From Rickettsiella endosymbiont of Aleochara curtula (GTDB lineage Bacteria; Pseudomonadota; Gammaproteobacteria; Diplorickettsiales; Diplorickettsiaceae): a stretch of DNA of 64,000 bases. This document shows, piece after piece, positions 8,590 through 17,348 of the stretch; the stretch's first letter is position 1; every line of letters begins with the position of its first letter. Under the pieces are notes generated by a model that saw nothing but the letters and a program-made list of their open reading frames with translations, was not told the origin of the DNA and did not search any database. A program made the translations under genes and the position numbers. Location: the NCBI RefSeq assembly GCF_964030935.1, contig NZ_OZ034990.1, forward strand, positions 434,001 to 498,000, in the 5' to 3' direction.

Positions 8590-9183
8590 CTAATTTTCAA
8601 GGACATCGAGCGAAGCATTCGATTCATGATCAGTCGCCAGTGCAATCTCACTAGGCTCAGTAATCCCAGGCAAAGGAAAAGGCGGCAATTCCGCTAACTC
8701 TTTTAAGCCAAAATGATCAAGAAATAAGGTCGATGTCGCATACAGATTAGGTCGTCCCGGAACCTCACGTTGCCCCACCACCTGTATCCATTCTTGCTCC
8801 AATAAAGTTTTTATAATAGTTGGATTTACCCCGACACCACGTATCGCTTCAATGTCGCCACGTGTCACCGGTTGCTTGTAAGCAATGATACTTAAGGTTT
8901 CTAAAAAGGCATGTGAATATCGGGGTGGTTTTTCCGGCCAGAGTCGTTTGACCCACTCGTTTAAGGTACTCGTCGTTTGGAAACAATAACCGCTGGCCAA
9001 TTGCTTTAATTGGATACCGCGGTCTTGATAATCTTCACTTAATTCCAGGAGAACTTTCTTTAGGTTAGATTTTGTCGGGCGTTCTTCTAGGCTAAATAAA
9101 TCTAACAAGCGCTCGATGCTCACCGGCTCACCGGCAGCAAGAATAGCGGCCTCACATATTGACTTAAGCGTTTGATTTTCCAT
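8590..9183 (-). CDS. scpB: Segregation and condensation protein B
   Basis: Winged-helix kleisin partner of the SMC-ScpAB condensin, needed for chromosome organisation. 197 aa. Two winged-helix domains, with the conserved segment LETLSIIAYKQPVTRGDIE and IRGVGVN (about residues 95-120). ATG at 9183 chosen over the in-frame TTG at 9189. scpA, usually immediately upstream, is not here: the upstream region holds a palindromic repeat and the divergent thiamin operon, so the scp locus has been split. Confidence 0.92.
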   Translation of the reverse strand: MENQTLKSICEAAILAAGEPVSIERLLDLFSLEERPTKSNLKKVLLELSEDYQDRGIQLKQLASGYCFQTTSTLNEWVKRLWPEKPPRYSHAFLETLSIIAYKQPVTRGDIEAIRGVGVNPTIIKTLLEQEWIQVVGQREVPGRPNLYATSTLFLDHFGLKELAELPPFPLPGITEPSEIALATDHESNASLDVLEN

Positions 9184-9208
9184 AGCCAAACTATAGCAGT
9201 AAACTGCC

Positions 9209-9262
9209 CGTCATGGCGAGCGAAGTCTGGATTGCCGCGCACCTACGGTGCTCGCAATGACG
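9209..9262. repeat. Dispersed palindromic repeat, copy 2
   Basis: 54-bp short form with ends CGTCATGGCGAGC and GCTCGCAATGACG (imperfect inverted repeats). A further half copy (GGTGCTCGCAATAACG) follows at about 9275-9290. Located between divergent scpB and the TPP riboswitch. Confidence 0.82.
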
Positions 9263-9340
9263 AGTTAAAGTTTCGGTGCTCGCAATAACGGGTCAGATAA
9301 GTGGCTTGATCCGACTCGTTAATTCGTGTCTAATAGACAA

Positions 9341-9452
9341 GTCACCAGGGGTGCCCTAAAGGAAGCGTCTACATTTCAGACACTTTCTAGGCTGAGAGAA
9401 TGTTCCCATTCAACCCTCATAACCTGATCAGGCTAAGACCTGCGTAGGAAGA
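9341..9452 (+). promoter_or_regulatory. TPP (THI-box) riboswitch
   Basis: Contains the canonical conserved blocks in order: CAGGGGTGCC (9346-9355), GGCTGAGAG (about 9390-9398), ACCTGATCAGG (9422-9432) and GCGTAGGAAG (9442-9451). An extra hairpin lies between the first two blocks (arms CCTAAAG/CTTTCTAGG). The ribosome site AGGAAG is within the 3' end of the aptamer, 7-8 bases before the TTG start of thiM, so thiamin pyrophosphate binding should occlude the ribosome site and repress translation. Confidence 0.96.
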
Positions 9453-9458
9453 AGTGCA

Positions 9459-10313
9459 TTGAAAACAAAAAATTGTTTAGACAAATTAACGTCACCCTCC
9501 AGTAGCGCATTCACGCTAGCATCGTTATTCCATGACGTCGATTTAATCCGTCACACCCATCCATTAATTCACAATATTACCAATCTAGTTGTTATGCCGA
9601 CGACGGCTAATATGTTACTAGCCTTAGGTGCTGCGCCGATTATGGCACATGCACAAGAAGAATTAGAGGATATTATCCACCTGGCACAAGCCTTAGTGAT
9701 AAATATTGGTACACTTGATCAAACTTGGCTAGCGGCTATAGAAAAAGCTCAATTAGCTGCTTTAAAACGCGGTATTCCTATCATATTCGATCCGGTGGGT
9801 GCTGGCGCCAGTACCTACCGCACCGCTGCGGCCTCAAGCATTATTAAGCGCGGTGTCACAGTTATTCGCGGTAATGCTTCAGAAATTATGGCTTTGCTCG
9901 ATACCTCCATCACCACCAAAGGCGTCGATACCACGCAAGCCAGTAGCAATGCTGTTACATCCGCGCAAACTTTAGCACAACAATACCAATGTATCGTGGT
10001 GGTCAGCGGAAAAATCGATTTTATTGTCAATGAGGCTATGTCCGTTGCACTGGATTATGGAACACCACTACTCACTAAAGTTGTGGGTATGGGATGTTCC
10101 TTAACCGCCATGATTGCCAGTTTTTTAGCCGTGAATCCGCATCGATTTAATGCGGCCGTGCATGCCATGGCCTGGATGGGACTGGTAAGTGAAATTGCCG
10201 AAAAAAAATCCCATGGCCCGGGAAGTTTTTATACGCAATTACTCGATAGTCTTTATACCGTGCAAAAAGATCAGATACAAAGCTTACTTAAAAAGACAAG
10301 TGTTGTTGTATGA
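9459..10313 (+). CDS. thiM: Hydroxyethylthiazole kinase
   Basis: Phosphorylates 4-methyl-5-(2-hydroxyethyl)thiazole, salvaging the thiazole half of thiamin. 284 aa. Motifs: THNITNLVVMPTTANMLLALGA-like substrate region (about residues 38-60), IFDPVGAGAS, VIRGNASEI and the anion-hole motif VVGMGCSLTAM with Cys213. The TTG start is dictated by the riboswitch-embedded AGGAAG; the first ATG lies too far in. First gene of a four-gene salvage operon, overlapping thiE by 4 bases (ATGA). Confidence 0.95.
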   Translation: MKTKNCLDKLTSPSSSAFTLASLFHDVDLIRHTHPLIHNITNLVVMPTTANMLLALGAAPIMAHAQEELEDIIHLAQALVINIGTLDQTWLAAIEKAQLAALKRGIPIIFDPVGAGASTYRTAAASSIIKRGVTVIRGNASEIMALLDTSITTKGVDTTQASSNAVTSAQTLAQQYQCIVVVSGKIDFIVNEAMSVALDYGTPLLTKVVGMGCSLTAMIASFLAVNPHRFNAAVHAMAWMGLVSEIAEKKSHGPGSFYTQLLDSLYTVQKDQIQSLLKKTSVVV

Positions 10314-10951
10314 CGATTGATTATTCTTATTATTTGATTGCCGATGAAGCAGCGTGTGCGCCCTTATCCATCATCGATGCCGTTGAGCAAGTGATAACGA
10401 CGGGTATTAGTTGCGTGCAACTACGGATGAAAAATCAAACACCAGAAAATATCATGCGCACTGGCAAACAACTATTACGCTTATTGCGTGTGCGACATAT
10501 TCCTTTAATCATTAATGATCATCCGGATATTGCACTCGCCATTGATGCCGATGGCGTACACATCGGACAAATGGATAAAGCTTATACCACGGTGCGTCAA
10601 CAATTAGGCAGTAAAAAAGTCATTGGTCTCACGATTGAAAATATTCAACAGGCACAACAATGTTGCCATTATGATTGCGATTATTTTGGTGTCGGTCCGG
10701 TCTTTGCGACGGCTACCAAAAAATATGCCACAGCACCGCTCGGCATTGCCAATTTAAAAAATATTAATGCGGCTCTGGGTGCTCCAGTCATAGCTATAGG
10801 CGGCATCAATACTCAAAATCTTCAATCGGTATTAGCAACGGGTGTGGCTGGCGTAGCTATGGCATCGGCTATTTTTTCGGCAAGCGATCCTCAACTTATG
10901 AGTCAAAAATTAGCGCAAACTATTTTGCAAAGCCGTCATGTCACCGCGTAA
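10310..10951 (+). CDS. thiE: Thiamine phosphate synthase
   Basis: Couples HMP-pyrophosphate and thiazole phosphate to thiamin phosphate. 213 aa TIM barrel. Visible family motifs: VQLRMKN (pyrophosphate contact), LIINDHPDIALAIDADGVHIGQ-type segment split over about residues 63-85, DYFGVGPVFATATK and VIAIGGINTQN. Overlaps thiM upstream (ATGA) and thiD downstream by 14 bases, so translation is coupled. Confidence 0.95.
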   Translation: MTIDYSYYLIADEAACAPLSIIDAVEQVITTGISCVQLRMKNQTPENIMRTGKQLLRLLRVRHIPLIINDHPDIALAIDADGVHIGQMDKAYTTVRQQLGSKKVIGLTIENIQQAQQCCHYDCDYFGVGPVFATATKKYATAPLGIANLKNINAALGAPVIAIGGINTQNLQSVLATGVAGVAMASAIFSASDPQLMSQKLAQTILQSRHVTA

Positions 10952-11810
10952 CTCCTCGCTAGCACAAGTCGTCAGTATTGCTGGCACCGATCCTTCTGGT
11001 GGTGCCGGCAGTCAAGCCGACATCAAAGCGATATCCGCCACGGGTAGCTATGCAGCGAGTATCATTACCATCTTAGTCGCACAAAACACACAATCGGTTA
11101 CCGCGATACAAGAAATTCCATTAGCTTTTATTCAGCAACAAATCGATGCGGTATTTACTGATTTGTCTATAAGCGCCGTTAAACTCGGCATGCTGTATCA
11201 TGAAGATATTATCCATTTAGTCGCTGCTAACTTAAAAAAATACCAACCGACATTTATTGTGCTTGATCCGGTGATGATTTCTCAAACCGGTCATGCCTTA
11301 TTAAAACCAGAAGCCATACGAGCTTTAGTGAATGATTTATTCCCATTGGCAACACTGATAACGCCCAATATTCCAGAAGCCGAATCGATCTTATCCCTTA
11401 ACATTAACGACGAGCACAGCATGCAAGCTGCCGCCATACTGCTCGCAACACGTTACAAAGTTTCGATATTGCTTAAAGGTGGACATTTAAAAACGACGCT
11501 CTCAACGGATTTTCTTTATGATTATCCACAACAACAAATACACCGCTTTGCAACGCAACGTATCAATACTAAAAATACACATGGTACCGGTTGCACATTA
11601 TCGGCTGCGATCGCTTCGTATTTAGCTCAAGGTGAAAGTTTAATTAACGCCATTGTTAAAGCGAAAAATTATTTGACGCAATGTATTTTAGCCGCAAAAG
11701 ATTTAAAACTGGGTCATGGTCAAGGCCCAGTCCAGCATTTTTATTTTTTACAGAAGTTTCGTAAATACAAACTGTCGAGGAATAAAAGTTTGTTGAATAG
11801 AAGACCTTAG
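10938..11810 (+). CDS. thiD: Hydroxymethylpyrimidine (phospho)kinase
   Basis: Phosphorylates HMP and HMP-phosphate, supplying ThiE. 290 aa ribokinase-fold protein: SIAGTDPSGGAGSQADIK near the N-terminus, VLDPVMISQTG, ITPNIPEAESIL and the anion-hole motif NTHGTGCTLSAAIA with the catalytic-loop glycines. A basic C-terminal tail of about 20 residues (after GPVQHFYF) goes beyond the usual end and may be a recent extension. Part of the riboswitch operon. Confidence 0.95.
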   Translation: MSPRNSSLAQVVSIAGTDPSGGAGSQADIKAISATGSYAASIITILVAQNTQSVTAIQEIPLAFIQQQIDAVFTDLSISAVKLGMLYHEDIIHLVAANLKKYQPTFIVLDPVMISQTGHALLKPEAIRALVNDLFPLATLITPNIPEAESILSLNINDEHSMQAAAILLATRYKVSILLKGGHLKTTLSTDFLYDYPQQQIHRFATQRINTKNTHGTGCTLSAAIASYLAQGESLINAIVKAKNYLTQCILAAKDLKLGHGQGPVQHFYFLQKFRKYKLSRNKSLLNRRP

Positions 11811-11909
11811 TAAACAGGGATGTACTGATGCGTGTCTGATGTTCAATAAACCCTTGTTCCAATACTCAAAATCTTCATCGAGAAACTCTTTTACAGAAGG
11901 TAGAACAAC

Positions 11910-12560
11910 ATGTTTAATCAACTTAAAGATGCTGTGGCGGACATCATGCCTAAAATCTATCAGCATCCTTTTAATCAGGAGCTGGCGCAAGGTAATTTAG
12001 CTTTAGAAACATTTATTTTTTATTTAAAACAAGATGCCTTATATCTTGCAGATTTTTCAAAAGCACTCGCACTTACCTCCACACGACTACCACACGATCA
12101 GCAAAGCGAATTATTTATGCAATTTGCCATGAATGCACTTAAAGCTGAACGTGATCTACATGTAAACGTTTTAAAAAAATATGCTAGCACTACCTCTACT
12201 GGCAATAAACAAAGTCCGTTTTGCTTTATGTATACCAATTATTTATTGCGTATGGCAAGCAACGCCCCAGTAGAAGAAGCCGTTGCTAGTTTACTACCCT
12301 GTTTTTGGGTTTATCAACAAGTAGGACTCCGTGCCGGCGCCAAAAAAATTCCGCATAATCCTTATCAAGAATGGATCGATTTATATTCCAGTCAAGAATT
12401 TAATTATTCCGTGGAACAAATGATAACGACACTTAATGATCTTGCCATGCCTGCTAGTATTCCATGTCAACAAAAAATGTTACTCGCATTTAGACAAGCC
12501 ACGTTGTGTGAATGGCAATTTTGGCAAGGGGCTTATGTACAACAAACTTGGCCAATTTAA
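11910..12560 (+). CDS. tenA: TenA-family aminopyrimidine aminohydrolase (thiaminase II)
   Basis: Salvages HMP from degraded thiamin by hydrolysing aminomethyl-pyrimidine. 216 aa all-helical TenA/THI-4 fold. Conserved features: QDALYLADFSKAL (the Asp contacting the substrate pyrimidine), LLPCFWVYQQVG with nucleophile Cys131, and CEWQFWQGAY with Glu201. It follows thiD by 99 bases with its own ribosome site (GAAGGTAG). Together thiM-thiE-thiD-tenA rebuild thiamin from breakdown products; no thiC or thiG is seen here. Confidence 0.92.
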   Translation: MFNQLKDAVADIMPKIYQHPFNQELAQGNLALETFIFYLKQDALYLADFSKALALTSTRLPHDQQSELFMQFAMNALKAERDLHVNVLKKYASTTSTGNKQSPFCFMYTNYLLRMASNAPVEEAVASLLPCFWVYQQVGLRAGAKKIPHNPYQEWIDLYSSQEFNYSVEQMITTLNDLAMPASIPCQQKMLLAFRQATLCEWQFWQGAYVQQTWPI

Positions 12561-12728
12561 AAAATATTTATATTAACTATTCGCATATTAATTAAAATAT
12601 TAAAAATTTAAATTATATTTAATTTTTTTAATCTTGGCGCTATTGTGAATATAAAATTGACCTGATATTCTTATCTTAATTCTTCTTAGAAAATAATTAA
12701 TTTTGCCATAACATCAAAGGGATATTAC

Positions 12729-15700
12729 ATGTTAGAAAAATACCCAGTAGATTCTGCCTTTAATAAAAACCTTGTTTTTGCTTATCAACCGCCTCCAGTC
12801 ATTGAACTTTCTAAACTACCTATTTTACCTAAAAATTGGTTAGCTAATTTACAAAAAATTATTTGCCAAGTTGATAATAAATTACCAAAAAATATTTTTG
12901 ATAATCATTTAAATGAAGCATCCAATTATCGGGCAAAATCATTATTACTGAAACAATTGCAACTCATTTTTCATCGTCTACAAGGGAATTTAGATTCCGA
13001 ATTAGGTAAACTTTCCTCGGATAAGCGTCTAGCTATTGTTAATAAATTAACCGAAGACATCGACTACTGTAGCGAAGGTTTTCATAATCGGGTTAATATT
13101 ATTGTCGACTCATTTTATAAATCGCGCAACTTAGCAGAACTACTTTGTACTGTCCGTAAAAACTTAGTCGAAGAAGTGGCTTCAGTTATCCTCGCACCCA
13201 AAGCCTCTGAAGAGGGTAAAATTCCCGAAGTTCACGCCTGGAATCGTATTAGTGTCATCGCAGCTATCGATGGTCTAGGCATAAAGGCCAATTTTCCTGA
13301 GGACAATTACATCGGAGCTTTACCTGACAAGACAATTAGATGCACCTTGCAACAAGCATTTTATAAAAAATTTACACCCTATCATTTACCCTCTTTATTA
13401 ATAGCAGCTTTTATGGAATTTATTCCAGAATTAGAAAGTGAGAAAAATAATAAAAATGGTTTGAGTCTGGAAATGAAAGAAAAGATCATTCATTTGATTA
13501 GCCGCTTTTTACCCAATTATATCAACACAATTCCCAATCATCCCAATAATTGGCTAACTTATTTTAAAATCTTTCGCGATAAAAAAAATCCTCTCGTCTT
13601 TAGCCTAGTTAATCTTGATTGGGAAAAGATATACCGATCTTTTTTCTCTGCCCTGTCTGATCAGAACTACTTTGTCACCGTGCCAAAAATAAATACCTTA
13701 ATTGATAGTGCTTGTCATAATTTATTTTTAAAACCCCATTCTTTACATTCGCCCGCCGAACTTATTTCTAAACTTTTTAAAGAAGAAAGATATGCTGATT
13801 TAGTGGAGCAATTAGTAGAATTAAACAGTAGATTTCCTAAGTATTATCAAAAAATAAGCAAACACAAAATTTTTACCAAAAATTGCTCAGCCTTTATTGA
13901 TTATTTAACGCGGCAGCTAAAAATTTGTGGTGAATCTCCTACAGAAATCCTACAAGTCTTTCAGTTAATCATTCGCTTAGATTTAAACCGTAAACATTTT
14001 ATTATTGGAAAAATAGCCGACGCCTTTCTCGTAAAGAATCAATCTGGATTTAACCTACTCATGTTTGCCGCACAATATAGTCCAGATTTTTTAGAAGCTA
14101 TCCTAATTTTTCTTAAAAAATATAACGATATCTATGCTCCGAAATTAATTGAAAAAATGTTTTTGATGAAAAACAAAGACAATTTAAATGCGTTAATGAT
14201 AGCCGCTATTTATCATGCCAATGCAGTAGAAATGCTATTAGATTTTATTGGTAACAATATACAAGATTTGGACCATACAATATTACAAAACTTTTTTTTA
14301 GAAAGCACCAATAATTGCAATGTACTTATGTTAGCTGCTAGTAAGCAAGCCGAAGCAATCGGCGCTATTTTAGGTTTTTTAAGCACACACATCGGTCGTT
14401 TTGCTAATGATACATTGCGAAATCTATTTACGCAGAAGCAAAAGGATAGCTATACCGCTGTAACCTTAACGGCGCGCGATCATCCGGATCGGATACAAAG
14501 TGTTTTATCGTTCATAACCGAGCATATAAAAATTGACGGGGAAACCTTGCGTAAATTATTATTTATTGAAAATTCTAAACAAACTTGCACAGCATTAGTG
14601 CTGGCAGTGAAAAATCAAGCAGAAGCCGCATTTTACATATTAAAATTTATATCTGAAAATATCGAAAGTTTTAATCGTAAAATTCTCTGGAAAATGTTTT
14701 TAGACAAGGATCCAGATGGCTTTACGATTTTAATGCTGGCTGCACGCTATCAGCCTATAGTTTTACAATATTTAGTTCAATTTATCAATAAACATATTAG
14801 CTTATTCCCTGAAGAAATCCTGATTAAATTATTTCTAGACACAAATCTAATAAACTACAACATTCTAATGCTTGCTGCTGAATTTCAGCCATATTTTGTT
14901 TCAACCATTTTAAACTTTATTGGTAATTTTAAATTTTTTAAATTGCATATTGAAAACATATTATTTACTGAAAACCAAAAAGGGTGTAACAGTTTACTGT
15001 TAGCACGTCATCATCCTGAAGCCTTCTTGTCTCTTATAAATTTTATTCGAGCACAACCAGAGGGTGTGATTCCGGTAAGCCTAGAGCAGATCTTCTTGGA
15101 AAAACATAAGTCTGGATTTACTTTATTGATGTACTTAGCCCGAGATAAAGCTAAATCCTTAGCGTTTATATTTGAATTATTTGAAAAAAATCCTCAACTC
15201 ATTACTCGAGAAACTTGGCCAAAATTAATCATAGAACAAAATGAGTTAGCCTATAATAGTTTGATGTTAGCCGCGCGCAATCAATATGAGGCTGCGATAC
15301 ATATCCTAAATTTTATTATTAAACATCCTGAGATATTTTCAGCAGATTATCTTAACCAACTTTTTTTAGAACACGATAAAAATGGAATTACCACATTAAT
15401 GATAGCAGCAAAATACAAGCCTGAAGTTGTTAGATTTTTCCTGAACTTTATTCAAAGCCGACCCGAAATTTTTTCAGCTAAGTTTATTAACCAATTTCTT
15501 ATAGCACATGACAAAAATAAATGTAATGCATTAATGGTAGCAGCCACCTACCAACCTAAAGTGGTTGAGTTACTATTAGAATTTTTATCTGACAATATTA
15601 ATCTTTTCAACCAAGAGACCTTACAGGATTTTATTTTTAAAAGCATCCATGATAAAGAGGCTGCCAATGCAGTATTTTTTGGTGGTCGCTACGACTATAG

Positions 15701-16451
15701 AAAAAGTGTCTTATCAGTGACTGCACGAATTGAAGATCGTACGGCAATCTCTGCACTACTCAAGTTTATAGATAAACATATTGAGTTACTAGGCATCAAC
15801 ATTTTCGCTGATTTATTAACAGAAAAAGATAATGATGAAAATTATATTTTTCGACCTACCTGCGCTAAATATCCTTTTATAATGAAAAATGTTTTAAACT
15901 TTCTCGCCGATTCGGTAAACAATGAAGCGCTAATCACGGTACAGGATTTATCCGCCTATTTTATACTCGAACAATTTGCTCGATGGTCGATAGAAACCAG
16001 CGAAGACCAAGTGTTATTTGATAAAGTGACATTAAATTGTTTTGCACTGTTATTAATTTACTTTAATAAAGACTTTTTTGCCGAAAGACCTAATAATTTG
16101 AAAATCGTTACTGATAAATTATTTAGTTATTATTTATATGAGCTTGAAGACCTAAAAGCTAAGAAAGTCACCTACACCACTAAATTTTCCTTTTTCAAAT
16201 GGCGCTGCTCGACACCGCAAAAATTGGAAGCAGCACATGCCCTAGAAAGAGTATTAGATAGGCAAGACTTCGATATAGGACCCGCCTTATTGAAACTTAA
16301 AGATCAGTATTGGGCCTTTTCCGAGTCCGGTTCCAAACTCAGCCATATTTTTGCTGCTTACCAAGAAATTAATGCGCTCAAGGCTAACGATGTTTGTGAA
16401 TTTGATTTGGAAAACGATGCGGTGCATGTCAAACATGCTAAGGTAGCTTAA
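12729..16451 (+). CDS. Large protein with about 45-residue ankyrin-like repeats (paralogue A)
   Basis: 1240 aa, no signal peptide, very AT-rich. N-terminal region (about 1-400) is homologous to the protein at 28343: shared pattern LPxLPxxWLxxL, a GFHxRVN motif near residue 120 and a GLGI motif near 180. From about residue 430 to 1060 there are roughly 13 tandem units of 44-45 residues with consensus FLxxxxxGxNxLMLAA, then xYQPEAVxxILxFIxxHI and FxxETLxxL. The LMLAA half resembles an ankyrin helix pair, but the unit is 12 residues longer than ankyrin. C-terminal 180 residues are non-repetitive. Ribosome site AAGGGA. Function unknown; effector-like by analogy. Confidence 0.85.
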   Translation: MLEKYPVDSAFNKNLVFAYQPPPVIELSKLPILPKNWLANLQKIICQVDNKLPKNIFDNHLNEASNYRAKSLLLKQLQLIFHRLQGNLDSELGKLSSDKRLAIVNKLTEDIDYCSEGFHNRVNIIVDSFYKSRNLAELLCTVRKNLVEEVASVILAPKASEEGKIPEVHAWNRISVIAAIDGLGIKANFPEDNYIGALPDKTIRCTLQQAFYKKFTPYHLPSLLIAAFMEFIPELESEKNNKNGLSLEMKEKIIHLISRFLPNYINTIPNHPNNWLTYFKIFRDKKNPLVFSLVNLDWEKIYRSFFSALSDQNYFVTVPKINTLIDSACHNLFLKPHSLHSPAELISKLFKEERYADLVEQLVELNSRFPKYYQKISKHKIFTKNCSAFIDYLTRQLKICGESPTEILQVFQLIIRLDLNRKHFIIGKIADAFLVKNQSGFNLLMFAAQYSPDFLEAILIFLKKYNDIYAPKLIEKMFLMKNKDNLNALMIAAIYHANAVEMLLDFIGNNIQDLDHTILQNFFLESTNNCNVLMLAASKQAEAIGAILGFLSTHIGRFANDTLRNLFTQKQKDSYTAVTLTARDHPDRIQSVLSFITEHIKIDGETLRKLLFIENSKQTCTALVLAVKNQAEAAFYILKFISENIESFNRKILWKMFLDKDPDGFTILMLAARYQPIVLQYLVQFINKHISLFPEEILIKLFLDTNLINYNILMLAAEFQPYFVSTILNFIGNFKFFKLHIENILFTENQKGCNSLLLARHHPEAFLSLINFIRAQPEGVIPVSLEQIFLEKHKSGFTLLMYLARDKAKSLAFIFELFEKNPQLITRETWPKLIIEQNELAYNSLMLAARNQYEAAIHILNFIIKHPEIFSADYLNQLFLEHDKNGITTLMIAAKYKPEVVRFFLNFIQSRPEIFSAKFINQFLIAHDKNKCNALMVAATYQPKVVELLLEFLSDNINLFNQETLQDFIFKSIHDKEAANAVFFGGRYDYRKSVLSVTARIEDRTAISALLKFIDKHIELLGINIFADLLTEKDNDENYIFRPTCAKYPFIMKNVLNFLADSVNNEALITVQDLSAYFILEQFARWSIETSEDQVLFDKVTLNCFALLLIYFNKDFFAERPNNLKIVTDKLFSYYLYELEDLKAKKVTYTTKFSFFKWRCSTPQKLEAAHALERVLDRQDFDIGPALLKLKDQYWAFSESGSKLSHIFAAYQEINALKANDVCEFDLENDAVHVKHAKVA

Positions 16452-16462
16452 ACTTAATTGAT

Positions 16463-16544
16463 CGTCATCGCGAGCAGTAAGTGATGCGTCAATTTAGGAA
16501 ATGTAACACTGAGGACCCAAGCTCATTAAATTCGCTGGTCATGA
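16463..16544. repeat. Dispersed palindromic repeat, degenerate copy 3
   Basis: Begins CGTCATCGCGAGCAG and ends near TCGCTGGTCATGAG, a decayed version of the element at 6931. Placed between the convergent repeat-protein gene and the DUF4383-like gene. Confidence 0.55.
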
Positions 16545-16562
16545 GAGTTCGCTTAGCTCTGG

Positions 16563-16934
16563 TTAGTGCGCATAAGAACGCGGCAATTTACTGGTAAAGC
16601 CCAAATACAGCGCAATGATGGCCATTAGCAGATAGAAAAAACTATCCGAGATATTAATTTGGATGAGCCTTAAGTTGCCATTCATAGCAAAACCCCAGAT
16701 GGCAATTACGGCAAAGATAATCCCAAAAAATTTAAAATACAAACGCGCATAAAACATCGAACCGCTAGCAGACAAGGCCAGCAGACCGATTAATATATAA
16801 AAGATGTTCAATAAAATACCGACTGTAAAAAAATTGAACAACACATGATTGGGTGTAATAGGAGGAATAAAGCCGAGTATGCCTAATAGAATAAAAACTA
16901 TAGCAAAAATTAATGCCATACCTCTTAAGAACAC
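16563..16934 (-). CDS. DUF4383-like small membrane protein
   Basis: 123 aa, four membrane helices (about residues 4-24, 36-56, 67-86 and 96-113). The pattern ILGFIPPITPNHVLFNFFTVG followed by a short hydrophilic turn resembles the DUF4383 family. The GTG start at 16934 is supported by AGGGAG 7 bases upstream, which an internal ATG lacks. Function unknown. Confidence 0.78.
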   Translation of the reverse strand: MFLRGMALIFAIVFILLGILGFIPPITPNHVLFNFFTVGILLNIFYILIGLLALSASGSMFYARLYFKFFGIIFAVIAIWGFAMNGNLRLIQINISDSFFYLLMAIIALYLGFTSKLPRSYAH

Positions 16935-17348
16935 GCTGAAACTCCCTTTGCAACGTTTTGGTTTTTATAACCAAAGCATGAGTATAGAATACTTTTAAAA
17001 ATAAGCAAATTGATTTTCGCATTCCACACTGCAAGTCACACATGGATAAAAATGTTTAATTATTAGGCAATAGGATGACAAATTCATGCTTACCCACAGA
17101 TTCTGTGAATAACTTTGTGGACAGAGTTGGGGGAAGCTAGTAAAAACCTTGATTTATAAGTCATCGTTACAATTTGTACAAGCTTTAAACAAAAGATAAA
17201 AAATCCCTTTTTTCAAATAGTTATACCCTGTCAATCAGAAAATTATTTTTTCTGCTGTTAAGATTACCTAGAATAAATTAAATTAACTCAACTTGTGCAA
17301 AAGTCCTGACCATTCTTAGCTAAACTTAAGCTTGTCAATAGGTAGTCT
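16935..17348. other. Intergenic region with clustered DnaA-box-like sites
   Basis: 414 bases with no credible gene between divergent genes. Three DnaA-box-like 9-mers fall within 35 bases: TTACCCACA (17090-17098, plus), TTATTCACA (17104-17112, minus strand, matching the TTWTNCACA consensus) and CTGTCCACA (17116-17124, minus strand). AT-rich sequence follows. No oriC-typical neighbours (dnaA, dnaN, gidA, rpmH) are present, so it may only be a DnaA-responsive promoter or chance. Confidence 0.4.

Noticed and set aside
11748-11990. Minus-strand 80-codon frame between thiD and tenA
   Set aside because: Overlaps both flanking genes and the tenA ribosome site; not supported.
12670-12700. PmrA-type box (CTTAA tandem) before the 45-residue-repeat gene
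   Set aside because: CTTAAT and CTTAGA are present but with a 10-base rather than 11-base period, and the same pattern was not found before the paralogue.
17090-17124. Chromosome replication origin
   Set aside because: Only three boxes and no dnaA, dnaN, gidA, or rpmH nearby; reported only as a DnaA-like cluster.
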